NCBI RefSeq assembly: GCF_021462285.1
Contig: NZ_CP082787.1
Span: 1,674,001-1,738,000 of the forward strand
Direction of reading: 5' to 3'
DNA length: 64,000 bases
DNA from: Serratia entomophila
GTDB taxonomy: Bacteria > Pseudomonadota > Gammaproteobacteria > Enterobacterales > Enterobacteriaceae
Positions 32,557-40,163 of the stretch are shown in pieces; the first letter of the stretch is position 1, and each line of letters begins with the position of its first letter. Below the pieces are notes generated by a model. That model ran no database searches and was not told the DNA's origin. It was given only the letters and a program-made list of their open reading frames with translations. Made by a program: the position numbers and the translations under genes.

Positions 32557-33291
32557 TTACCTCGTCTGACGGCGGTAATAGCCGCTAACCGTCCAATAAA
32601 TAGCCAATTGGCTGAGCCAAACCCACCAACCCGCCCACAGGTTATGGGTAAGAAAATGTGCGCCGCGCATGACCTGGCCAAAGCCCATCAGCATGCCGAG
32701 CGCGATGCCGCCGAACCAGCACCAGTAGGCCAGGCGCGGGCGCTGCGGATAGAACAGGAAAAACAGCGCCATCACCGCAAAGCCGCTGGAGGCGTGGCCG
32801 CCGGGGAAACAACGTCCCGGGCCGGAGAACGCCGGCGCTGCGCCTAACAGCGGATAAGACATCGCTTTGCCGCCGTACTCGATCAGATCCCAGGGGCACG
32901 AATGCGCGCTGGTGGCTTTAAGCACGCCGACCACCAGGGGGCCAATGCCGATCAGCAACATGCTGACGATCAGCCGCGGGCTGCGGCGATAAATACCCCA
33001 CAGCAACGCCAGCACCGCGCCGGCAATCACCAGCAGCTTCAGCAGGCGATGGTTGATCAGATCCAGCCAATAATTGTTCTGCCAGGGAAAATGCCCGCTG
33101 GCCGGGTCGAACCAGTAATTACTGATGGCCCAGTCCAACTGCTCGTTGCGCGACAGCCAGAGAAACAGCAACCCGCTGACCAACAGGCCAAAAGCCTGCC
33201 AACGGTAAAAGGATGTCGGCAGGGAGTAAATAGCAGTCGTCTGAATGTGGGGGGCCGTTGAGGATTGATTTAATGAAGCTTTTGAATTCAC
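32557..33291 (-). CDS. PAP2-family membrane phosphatase/phosphotransferase
   Basis: A 244-residue protein with about six membrane helices. The PAP2 motifs are the K-x6-CP form (LKATSAHSCPWDL), GGHASSGF, and MRGAHFLTHNLWAG. This variant resembles lipid-A or phospholipid head-group modifying members more than carrier phosphatases, but the substrate is unknown. The start codon is GTG with no strong ribosome-binding site, so the exact N-terminus is uncertain. A PmrA-box match lies about 50 bases upstream, supporting an envelope-modification role (inference). Confidence 0.8.
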   Translation of the reverse strand: MNSKASLNQSSTAPHIQTTAIYSLPTSFYRWQAFGLLVSGLLFLWLSRNEQLDWAISNYWFDPASGHFPWQNNYWLDLINHRLLKLLVIAGAVLALLWGIYRRSPRLIVSMLLIGIGPLVVGVLKATSAHSCPWDLIEYGGKAMSYPLLGAAPAFSGPGRCFPGGHASSGFAVMALFFLFYPQRPRLAYWCWFGGIALGMLMGFGQVMRGAHFLTHNLWAGWWVWLSQLAIYWTVSGYYRRQTR

Positions 33292-33339
33292 GTGCAGGCT
33301 CGGTAGCTGAAGGGTATCCGGCTACTGTAATCATTCCGC

Positions 33340-33356
33340 CTTAAGAAAACCTTAAT
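33340..33356 (+). promoter_or_regulatory. Candidate PmrA (BasR) box
   Basis: CTTAAG-AAAAC-CTTAAT is a perfect match to the YTTAAK-N5-YTTAAK consensus. It lies in the 145-bp divergent region between the PAP2 operon and the exported nucleosidase-like gene. The written orientation points to the latter, but PmrA boxes in reverse orientation are known. Confidence 0.6.
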
Positions 33357-33436
33357 CTCCCCTGGGAAAAAGTCATATCCGCAACCGTCGCTTTCAGCTA
33401 AGGTAAACGTTTGCTTTTTATTGGGATGATGCGGTG

Positions 33437-34279
33437 ATGAAGAATAAAACGATCGTTTTGCTGCTGGCCGCTGCGGGCGCCGCCTTTTCGCCATTGGGCT
33501 ATGGGCAACAGCCTGCGGGGCCGATTGTGGTGCAGGGGGCGATGCCGGTGGAGGCGGAGCGTTTCGCCCAGCGGCTGGAAAACCCGCGTGAAGAGCAGAT
33601 TGGCGGCTGGCGCTTTTGGCATGGCACCGTCGACGGCTATCCGGTGGTGGTTTCCGAAACCCTGAAGGGCATGTCTAACGCGGCGGCGGCTACGGCGATT
33701 GCCGCTACGCAGTTCCACCCGGTGGCGATCATCAACCAGGGCACCGCCGGCGGCCACGATCCTGCGCTGAAGGTATATGACATCGTGCTGGGCAAATACT
33801 CGGTCAATTTGGGCGCGTTTAAAACGCCGAACAAGGCGCAGGGCGAGGGCAGCGATTCGCGCCAGTGGCGGCCGATGGATCTGCTGGCCTCGAAAGGCAG
33901 CGCCGGCGAGGACAAGAACGCCCACAGCATCCGCCAATTCCCGGCGAGCGGGCAACTGCTGGCGATTGCGGAAAGCGTGAAGGACAGCTATAAGCAGGGG
34001 CGGGTGGTGGAAGGGGTAATCGGTTCGGCAGACGTGTGGAACAGCGAGCTGGATCGTATTCGCTATTTCCGCGATAGCTACCACACTTCGGTAGAAGAGA
34101 TGGAGACCGCTTCCGCTGCGCAGATCGCCGCGGCGTTCAATATCCCGTTTGTCGGCATTCGCGTGCTGTCCAACAACATCACCAATCAGGGCAAATACGA
34201 TCCACAGACCGGGTTGGCGTGCCAGGACTATGTCTACCAGGTGGTGAAGGCCTACATTGCCAAAACTGCAGCTCACTAA
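33437..34279 (+). CDS. Exported nucleosidase/phosphorylase-family protein (MTA/SAH nucleosidase-like)
   Basis: PNP/UDP-family protein of 280 residues with an N-terminal signal peptide (MKNKTIVLLLAAAGAAFSP), so predicted periplasmic, unlike cytoplasmic MtnN. GAMPVEAE matches the entry of MTA/SAH nucleosidase (Glu39 in place of its Glu12), and EMETASAAQ (221-229) matches the purine/ribose-binding loop. The catalytic aspartate of MtnN, normally in a Ser-Asp pair, is replaced by Asn246 (LSNNITN). The substrate may therefore differ, perhaps a 6-oxopurine nucleoside. A GTG one codon earlier is an alternative start. Confidence 0.75.
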   Translation: MKNKTIVLLLAAAGAAFSPLGYGQQPAGPIVVQGAMPVEAERFAQRLENPREEQIGGWRFWHGTVDGYPVVVSETLKGMSNAAAATAIAATQFHPVAIINQGTAGGHDPALKVYDIVLGKYSVNLGAFKTPNKAQGEGSDSRQWRPMDLLASKGSAGEDKNAHSIRQFPASGQLLAIAESVKDSYKQGRVVEGVIGSADVWNSELDRIRYFRDSYHTSVEEMETASAAQIAAAFNIPFVGIRVLSNNITNQGKYDPQTGLACQDYVYQVVKAYIAKTAAH

Positions 34280-34419
34280 GGCATTGCTCTGAATAACAGG
34301 AAATGTCAGGCGATTGTCACTGATAATCGCCTATTGTAAAGAAGATTAAACCTGTGGCGGCGCCAGCTGTAGTGTATTAGTTTATAGACGGATTATTTGA
34401 TAAATCGTAGGGATAAAAC

Positions 34420-34932
34420 ATGAACAAGGCATCCGTTGTATTTTCCGGCCTGCTGATGGCCGTTTCCGCCAGCGCCATTGCGGCCACCTCTGCAGAAGAC
34501 GCCGACATCAGCAAGCAGCCGCTGGAAAAGGTCGCGCCTTACCCGAAAGCTGAAAAAGGCATGAATCGCCAGGTAATCTACCTGCCGAAGCAGGAACATG
34601 AAGAGAACTTCCAGGTTGAGCTGCTGATCGGCAAAACGCTGGAAGTGGACTGCAACCGCCATATGATGGGCGGCACGCTGGAAAGCAAAACGTTGTCCGG
34701 CTGGGGTTATGACTACCTGGTGCTGGAAAAACTGTCTGCACCGGCGTCCACCATGATGGCCTGCCCGGAAAACACCAAACAGCAGAAATTTGTCGCCGCC
34801 AACCTGGGCGACGCCGCGATGCAGCGCTACAACAGCCGCCTGCCGATCGTGGTGTACGTGCCGAAAGACGTGGAAGTGAAGTACCGCGTGTGGAAAGCCG
34901 AAGACACCGTCAAACAGGCGGAACAGAAGTAA
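34420..34932 (+). CDS. eco: Ecotin, periplasmic serine protease inhibitor
   Basis: Dimeric inhibitor of trypsin-fold proteases, protecting the cell from host or foreign enzymes in the periplasm. 170 residues with a signal peptide cleaved near SAIAA (about residue 22). The reactive loop is STMMACP with P1 Met112; Cys78 and Cys115 should form the conserved disulfide. [16 protein letters not shown] and [13 protein letters not shown] match E. coli ecotin. Mature N-terminus slightly longer than in E. coli. Confidence 0.96.
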   Translation: MNKASVVFSGLLMAVSASAIAATSAEDADISKQPLEKVAPYPKAEKGMNRQVIYLPKQEHEENFQVELLIGKTLEVDCNRHMMGGTLESKTLSGWGYDYLVLEKLSAPASTMMACPENTKQQKFVAANLGDAAMQRYNSRLPIVVYVPKDVEVKYRVWKAEDTVKQAEQK

Positions 34933-34943
34933 ACCTGCCCCAC

Positions 34944-34966
34944 GAAGCCGGGGATCGCCCGGCTTC
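34944..34966 (+). terminator. Terminator after ecotin
   Basis: GAAGCCGGG (34944-34952), 5-base loop, CCCGGCTTC (34958-34966), followed by a mixed A/T tail containing TCTTTTCT. Confidence 0.7.
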
Positions 34967-35074
34967 ACAATAATCTTTTCTGATCCTTTCCTGTGGTTGC
35001 AACGGTTGGGTGTTTACGGGCACACTGCGCTTTATTGCATAACATCAGCGTTGCATCAAAGAAAGGATATCTTG

Positions 35075-36091
35075 ATGACTAAATCTATCACGCCCGGTTA
35101 CTGCATCGTAGAACAACCCGGCCCTTTGGCCTTTCAGGCTCAAACGTTATTCAACGGGCGTAGCAACAATGCCAGTAGATATTTCATGACTCTGAATGCA
35201 GACAGTGCATGGTTGAAGCCAGGGCAGATCCTATTGGTTGCAGACCCAGAAAACGCTCTCACTCCGAATACGTTGCGCTTGTTGCGACTGGCAAAGCAGA
35301 ACGTGAATCGTACCATTGCGCCAATGTCTACAGACGATGCGGGATTCATGCAAAAAAATTATGGCGCTATAGCGGCGTTAACATCTGTAGGGGACAAATT
35401 GTTTGGGACAGCAAGTGATGTTGGTGAGAAATACTTCCGTCAGATAGAGTCTACGCTGCAAAAAATAGAAAAAAGTTATCAGAGTCAATACCGTTCCCAA
35501 GGCAGTCTGATTAGCCAGCAATTTTATGCCGAACGTGCCGCATTGTTTACAGAGCTCAGGGGGATGGTAAATAAGCCCATTCTGGCACGATTAACTCAAA
35601 AGACTTTAAAACTAAAACACTATGAAGACATGCGCCATGCGCTTAACCTATCCAGTAAATCCATAGTGCATGAATGGTCTACCGCAGGAGTAGGGGCGAT
35701 TAAGGGGTATTCAACTTATTTGGACGGCGCTTCTCGTGCTGCAACCTTTATGAAAAGTGGCGGATATATTGCAATCGCTTTCTCCGGTTTAAACGCAACT
35801 AACGAAGTGATGAACGCTTGTACTACCGGTCGAGAAATGGATTGCCCAAAAGTTGCTGTTAAGGAATACAGTAAGTTTGGTTTTAGCACGGGAGGGGCGA
35901 TTCTCGGAGGTTCGGGGGGCGCAATGCTGGTAGGAGGGATCTGTGTTGTGGCGGGTATAGCCACCGGTGGAGCGGCGGCGTTTGCTTGCGGTTTGGTGGG
36001 ATCTCTCGGTGGGGGATTATTAGGCGGCGCAGCTGGTGAACAGGTGGGGGCCAAGTTTGGTGATGGCGTTAACACACTGTTTTTAAATTGA
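35075..36091 (+). CDS. Putative membrane-active antibacterial effector (toxin), unrecognised family
   Basis: I do not recognise this 338-residue protein. The N-terminus (1-80) contains SAWLKPGQILLVADP, loosely like a LysM/cell-wall-binding turn. A polar helical middle (about 95-195) includes a likely coiled coil around 115-145. Hydrophobic segments occur near 202-248. The last 70 residues are extremely glycine/alanine-rich (STGGAILGGSGGAMLVGG and VGSLGGGLLGGAAG), a glycine-zipper hairpin typical of membrane-inserting toxins. There is no signal peptide. It is followed after 17 bases by a small membrane-protein gene. Base composition is A+T-richer than both flanking backbone genes. The start at 35075 has an AAAGGA site. 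Best reading: pore-forming effector or bacteriocin (inference); a structural or phage-derived protein is the alternative. Confidence 0.5.
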   Translation: MTKSITPGYCIVEQPGPLAFQAQTLFNGRSNNASRYFMTLNADSAWLKPGQILLVADPENALTPNTLRLLRLAKQNVNRTIAPMSTDDAGFMQKNYGAIAALTSVGDKLFGTASDVGEKYFRQIESTLQKIEKSYQSQYRSQGSLISQQFYAERAALFTELRGMVNKPILARLTQKTLKLKHYEDMRHALNLSSKSIVHEWSTAGVGAIKGYSTYLDGASRAATFMKSGGYIAIAFSGLNATNEVMNACTTGREMDCPKVAVKEYSKFGFSTGGAILGGSGGAMLVGGICVVAGIATGGAAAFACGLVGSLGGGLLGGAAGEQVGAKFGDGVNTLFLN

Positions 36092-36108
36092 GAGCGAAGG
36101 AGTAGCCG

Positions 36109-36501
36109 GTGGATTTGTTTTTAATGAGAATATTTGTTGCCCTTGGTGCCGTTTTCATTTTTCTTTTTCTGACGTGTGTCGTTATGTTTTTTAGGCATAA
36201 AAATCACTACAATTATATTGTCTCTAGCTATTTAGAGGCGAAATTGTTTATGCCAAGCTATTATAAATTTTTGTCTCAGGCCGGTTTTTTTGGCAGCTTT
36301 CCGGTGGTGTTGTTTTTTAGGAAAGTAATTGAAAAAAAGAAAGTGAAAATTTCCCATGGAGAATACTTACCAGAAGACGCTTATGTTTTTTTTAGTGGGC
36401 AATCGTTGGTAAACATTAAATGGATGAAAAGGTATAGTTTTTTGTACCTCAGCTTAATGGTCGTATTTTTTCTGCTAATAATACTGACTTTTTGGATTTG
36501 A
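36109..36501 (+). CDS. Small inner-membrane protein, putative cognate immunity protein
   Basis: A 130-residue protein of no recognised family. Transmembrane helix 1 lies at about 6-28, a hydrophobic re-entrant or interfacial segment at 57-70, and helix 2 at about 110-130. A basic stretch (RKVIEKKKVK) should face the cytoplasm. The GTG start follows AGGAG with 6-base spacing; ATG five codons later is possible. It is co-directional with and 17 bases from the putative toxin gene. Strikingly A+T-rich (bases 36241-36300 are 20/60 G+C), pointing to horizontal acquisition. Membrane immunity proteins are the norm for pore-forming toxins, hence the proposed role. Confidence 0.5.
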   Translation: MDLFLMRIFVALGAVFIFLFLTCVVMFFRHKNHYNYIVSSYLEAKLFMPSYYKFLSQAGFFGSFPVVLFFRKVIEKKKVKISHGEYLPEDAYVFFSGQSLVNIKWMKRYSFLYLSLMVVFFLLIILTFWI

Positions 36502-36862
36502 ATTACCGCTGTTTTTACATAGTAAAAAAACCAATTACATGCAAAGGAAATAATTTCAATTTATATTATTTTGGTGCTAATTTTGTCGTGATGATGACTT
36601 GTTGCGCTAAGCGTTGTGTCTGCCGCCATTTCATCGCCACTAGGCATATGCTCCAACTGTATGCTTTTGTTATATAGCTATTTATTCAACAAAAAACCCG
36701 ATAATCTTGAACCTAAAAGGCGGGATTATCGGGCTCCACAAATTGGGGACATCAAAGAAAAGCAGTGGCACTAATTCAGACTGCCCCCCGCAACGAAAGT
36801 TCTCTGCGGCGATAAAAAAATCAAAATATTTTTACCGCCGATTCATCTCCGCTGCTTATCAG
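36502..36862. other. A+T-rich gap between the putative immunity gene and ybjL (361 bp)
   Basis: No credible gene. It contains the ybjL terminator (36691-36733). A second 12-bp inverted repeat with one mismatch lies at 36807-36840 (CGGCGATAAAAA against TTTTTACCGCCG), 23 bases past the ybjL stop. The first 190 bases are as A+T-rich as the preceding gene and may be the remainder of the acquired segment. Confidence 0.6.
36691..36733 (-). terminator. Terminator downstream of ybjL
   Basis: On the minus strand, CCCGATAATC (right arm, 36724-36733) pairs with GATTATCGGG (36697-36706): a perfect 10-bp stem with a 17-base loop, followed by six T residues (A-run 36691-36696). It lies 130 bp beyond the ybjL stop. 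Confidence 0.8.
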
Positions 36863-38551
36863 TTACCCGGCGATCCCCGGCCACAGCACCACGATCAGCG
36901 AACCCGCGAGGGTTAACAGTACGTTAGCGATGGCGTAGGTGCCGGCATAGCCCAGCGCCGGGATATTGCTGCGTGCGGTGTCGCTGATGATCTCCATCGC
37001 CGGCGCACAGGTGCGGGCGCCCATGATGGCGCCGAACAGCAAGGCGCGGTTCATGCGCAGCACGTAAGCGCCGAACAGGAAGCAGATGATCACCGGCACC
37101 AGGCTGACGATCAGCCCGGCGATCAGCATCTGGCCGCCGACCGCGCCCAGGCTGTGGCCGATGCCGGCGCCGGCGCTCAGGCCCACGCCGGCCATAAACA
37201 CCATCAGGCCGAATTCTTTCACCATGTTCAACGCGCCCTGCGGGATATAGCCGAAGGTCGGGTGGTTGGCGCGCAGGAAGCCGAGCATGATGCCGGACAT
37301 CAGCAGGCCGGCGGCGTTGCCGATACCGAACGAGAAGTTGCTGAACTGGATGGTTATCTGGCCTATCAGCAGGCCGATGATAAAGAAGGCGCAGAACGCC
37401 AGCAGATCGGTGACCTGGCTGTGGATCGAGATAAAGCCGATCTTCTCCGCCACGCTCTTCACCCGGCGCGCATCGCCGCTCACCTGCAGTACATCGCCCT
37501 TGTTGAGCACGATGCTGTCATCGATGGGCATTTCAATCTGGCTGCGGATCACCCGGTTGAGGAAGCAGCCGTGGTCGGTCAACTTCAGCTGGCTCAGGCG
37601 TTTGTTCACCGCGTTGCTGTTCTTCACCACGATCTCTTCGGTGACGATGCGCATGTCGAGCAGATCGCGGTCGAACACTTCCTTGCCGTTGCGGAAGCTC
37701 GGGTCCAGGCGCGCATGGGCGTCCGGGTAGCCGACCAGCGAGATCTCGTCGCCCACCTGCAGCACCGCGTCGCCGTCGGGGTTGGCCAAAATGCCGTTGC
37801 GGCGGATGCGTTCAATATAGCAGCCGGTCTGGCGATAGATGCCCAGCTCGCGCAGGTTCTTGCCGTCGGCCCAGGCCACCAGCTCGGGGCCGACGCGGTA
37901 GGCGCGGATCACCGGCAGGTACACCTTGCGCTGGCTGTCGGTGTCCAGGCCGCGCTCGCGGGCGATCTGTTGGGCGGAGGTAGACAGATCCTGGTGCTGC
38001 AGTTTCGGCAGGTAGCGCGCGCCGAAGATAAGGCTGACCAAACCAATCAGATAGGTGAGGGCGTAACCGAGGCTCAGATGGTCCTGGGCCGCCAACAGCG
38101 CCGGGCCGTTGACGATGGTGTTGCGCAGCGTATCGCCGGCGCCCACCAATACCGGAGTCGAGGTCATTGAACCGGCCAGCATGCCGGCGGTCAGGCCGAT
38201 GTCCCAGTGGAACAGCTTGCCGAGGCCGATGGCGATCACCATCGCCGAACCGACCATCACCAGCGCCAGCATCAAATAGTTTTTGCCGTCGCGGAAGAAA
38301 ATCGAGAAAAAGTTAGGGCCGGCTTCCACCCCCACGCAGAAAATAAACAGCATAAAGCCGAGATTCAACGCTTCGGTGTTAATGGCGAAGTGTTGCTGGC
38401 CGAGCAGCAGCGAAACCACCAAAACGCCAATGGAATTACCGAGTTGAACGGAGCCCAGACGGACTTTACCGAGGCACAGCCCCAGTGCGAGTACCACGAA
38501 CAGTAACAGAATGTAGTTACCGTTTAACAAACTAGCGACGTTTATGTTCAC
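36863..38551 (-). CDS. ybjL: YbjL, AspT/YidE-family putative transporter
   Basis: A 562-residue membrane protein of the aspartate:alanine exchanger family. Two duplicated five-to-six-helix halves flank two soluble TrkA-C (RCK-C) domains, about 205-290 and 292-375. [16 protein letters not shown] and [16 protein letters not shown] are the repeated pore motifs. Highly similar in order and length to E. coli YbjL. The start codon is GTG, and the mRNA just upstream lacks a purine-rich ribosome-binding site, which is odd for such a conserved gene. Physiological substrate unknown. Confidence 0.92.
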   Translation of the reverse strand: MNINVASLLNGNYILLLFVVLALGLCLGKVRLGSVQLGNSIGVLVVSLLLGQQHFAINTEALNLGFMLFIFCVGVEAGPNFFSIFFRDGKNYLMLALVMVGSAMVIAIGLGKLFHWDIGLTAGMLAGSMTSTPVLVGAGDTLRNTIVNGPALLAAQDHLSLGYALTYLIGLVSLIFGARYLPKLQHQDLSTSAQQIARERGLDTDSQRKVYLPVIRAYRVGPELVAWADGKNLRELGIYRQTGCYIERIRRNGILANPDGDAVLQVGDEISLVGYPDAHARLDPSFRNGKEVFDRDLLDMRIVTEEIVVKNSNAVNKRLSQLKLTDHGCFLNRVIRSQIEMPIDDSIVLNKGDVLQVSGDARRVKSVAEKIGFISIHSQVTDLLAFCAFFIIGLLIGQITIQFSNFSFGIGNAAGLLMSGIMLGFLRANHPTFGYIPQGALNMVKEFGLMVFMAGVGLSAGAGIGHSLGAVGGQMLIAGLIVSLVPVIICFLFGAYVLRMNRALLFGAIMGARTCAPAMEIISDTARSNIPALGYAGTYAIANVLLTLAGSLIVVLWPGIAG

Positions 38552-38866
38552 GGAGGATAACTTATTGTTTACCAGTAAGTGCTTGATTTTTGATGACTAT
38601 AAGATATAAATTCAGCCATAAAATGACGTCATAAATAACTCACCAGCGGAAGGCGATTCGAACCATCGATCGGCGGCGTTTATTCTAGTCGCTCTGGCGC
38701 GTGACAGCCAGCATAAAGCTGATTTCCTGCGCCGCCGGGCGCATTTAACTCTCTTTTGGCCAAGGAAAAGTTCAGTTCAGCGTTGCCGGTTGGCGGCAAG
38801 GCGTCACCTATTTTGTGACACGGCTGATTTTAATTGATGCGGTGATGGGCAAGGGGGAGCGTTCGC
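38552..38866. other. Divergent ybjL-ybjM region (315 bp)
   Basis: Promoter region for ybjL and ybjM. Visible symmetries: ATGACGTCAT (38623-38632), TTGCCG-N5-CGGCAA (38783-38799) and GTCAC-N7-GTGAC (38803-38819). None can be assigned to a known regulator by eye. No coding frame. Confidence 0.55.
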
Positions 38867-39244
38867 ATGGCGAGTTATCGATATTGGTTGGGGATTTTAA
38901 GCTGTTTCCTGCTGTTCAGTTTGCTGTTCCTCGGCCAGCAGAGCGGCCTGTTCGGCAGCACCGACCACGAGCACCACGGCGAGACCGGCCTGCTGCTGTT
39001 CGTCATTCCCGGCGCCATCGCCAGCTATCTGTCGAGCCGCAAGCGCCTGCTGTGCCCGCTGTTAGGCGCACTGTATGCGCTGCCGCTATGTTTGGCGATC
39101 CGCCATTTCTGGCTGACGCCGTCCTATTCGTTCTGGCAGGAACTGGCCTACGCCACCAGCGCGGTATTTTGGTGCGTGTTCGGCGCCATGCTGATGCTGT
39201 GCGCCCATGCGTTGCAACAGCTGTACCGCGGCGAGCGGCAATAA
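38867..39244 (+). CDS. ybjM: YbjM, small inner-membrane protein
   Basis: A 125-residue protein with four hydrophobic segments (about 8-24, 43-58, 66-84, 94-114). It has the size and position of E. coli YbjM: between ybjL and grxA, divergent from ybjL and convergent with grxA. Function unknown. A strong AAGGGGGAG site precedes the ATG. Assignment rests mostly on synteny. Confidence 0.8.
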   Translation: MASYRYWLGILSCFLLFSLLFLGQQSGLFGSTDHEHHGETGLLLFVIPGAIASYLSSRKRLLCPLLGALYALPLCLAIRHFWLTPSYSFWQELAYATSAVFWCVFGAMLMLCAHALQQLYRGERQ

Positions 39245-39269
39245 AAAAAGGCGCTCTAAGCGCCTTTTT
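39243..39269. terminator. Bidirectional terminator between ybjM and grxA
   Basis: GGCGC (39250-39254), loop TCTAA, GCGCC (39260-39264), with seven A before and five T after, so usable from both directions. The ybjM stop codon is at its left edge. Confidence 0.88.
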
Positions 39270-39286
39270 GTCGTTCAGCCTGCGGC

Positions 39287-39550
39287 TTACTGGAACAGAT
39301 TGAGGTTTTCTTTGGCGTAGGCTTCAAAATCAGTGCAGCCGCCAATGTGTTTCTCGTCCAGGAAGATCTGCGGTACGGTTTCAACCGGTTTGCCGACGGT
39401 TTTTTCCAGATCGGCCTTGGTGATGCCTTCAGCGTGGATATCAACGTAACGGAAGTTGAAATCGTCGCGTTCTTCAGTCAATTTTTCCGCCAACTCTTTA
39501 GCACGGACACAATAAGGACAGCCCGGACGCCCGAAGATTACTGCAAACAT
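39287..39550 (-). CDS. grxA: Glutaredoxin 1
   Basis: An 87-residue dithiol glutaredoxin. The active site is GCPYC (Cys11-Pro-Tyr-Cys14), TVPQIFLDEKHIGGCTDF supplies the cis-proline and glutathione-binding residues. Reduces ribonucleotide reductase and protein disulfides with glutathione. E. coli grxA is OxyR-induced; I did not find a clear OxyR site by eye. Divergent from ybjC. Confidence 0.97.
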   Translation of the reverse strand: MFAVIFGRPGCPYCVRAKELAEKLTEERDDFNFRYVDIHAEGITKADLEKTVGKPVETVPQIFLDEKHIGGCTDFEAYAKENLNLFQ

Positions 39551-39792
39551 GCAACGCTCCTTAATTTGATATTCAATGAATTACTCGCAATCGCAACGAC
39601 ATTCTGTCAGCCCCAAAAGACCCAAGCCTGCCCATCACCCGCGTTAATGCCGCTTACTATGCCCGTTGAGCTGATGAAAAAAAAGCAGGAATTACCTGTT
39701 AATCTGATTCATGTAACCAATTGGTCTGCCGGGGCTGTCGTCGCCGACGGGAATTCACTACACTGTGGGCAGAGCCTCTGGAGAAGAAAAAT

Positions 39793-40107
39793 ATGCGTTC
39801 ATTCGGTGACTTACCGCGCCCGGTGTTGGTGCTGGAAGGCCTGGGCATGGTGCTGCTGGTGCTGGCCTATCTCGGCATTCACGGCCATCTGCAGTTGCCG
39901 GGGTGGCTGGCATCGCAGCAGGCGGCGGTCGGCATGATCTTCCTCGGCGTGGCGATGATGGTGCCGGCGGCGGCGTTTTTGGTGTGGCGCGTGGTGCAGG
40001 GCTTTGGTCCGTTGATGCGCGGCGGCCTGCCGCCGGAAAACGACCGCCATAAGCCGCAGGACGACGACAAGTCGAAAAATAATCAGGACCGCGATCCGCG
40101 CGCCTGA
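39793..40107 (+). CDS. ybjC: YbjC, DUF1418 inner-membrane protein
   Basis: A 104-residue protein with two hydrophobic helices (about 12-34 and 46-68) and a charged, Asp/Lys-rich C-terminal tail. Start MRSFGDLPRPVLVLEG matches the DUF1418 pattern of E. coli YbjC; GGAGAAG precedes the ATG. Longer upstream readings were discarded. In E. coli it is followed by nfsA and then rimK; here rimK follows directly, 56 bp later. Function unknown. Confidence 0.82.
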   Translation: MRSFGDLPRPVLVLEGLGMVLLVLAYLGIHGHLQLPGWLASQQAAVGMIFLGVAMMVPAAAFLVWRVVQGFGPLMRGGLPPENDRHKPQDDDKSKNNQDRDPRA

Positions 40108-40163
40108 GTGCGGCGGCCGCTTATCCGCCTGCCGGGCAGGCGTTTGCCTTTTTGGGGTGACGA

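Noticed and set aside
36492..36677. 61-codon frame after the putative immunity gene (possible second immunity protein)
   Set aside because: Overlaps the end of the upstream gene, lacks a ribosome-binding site and membrane-helix pattern; kept only as part of the A+T-rich gap.
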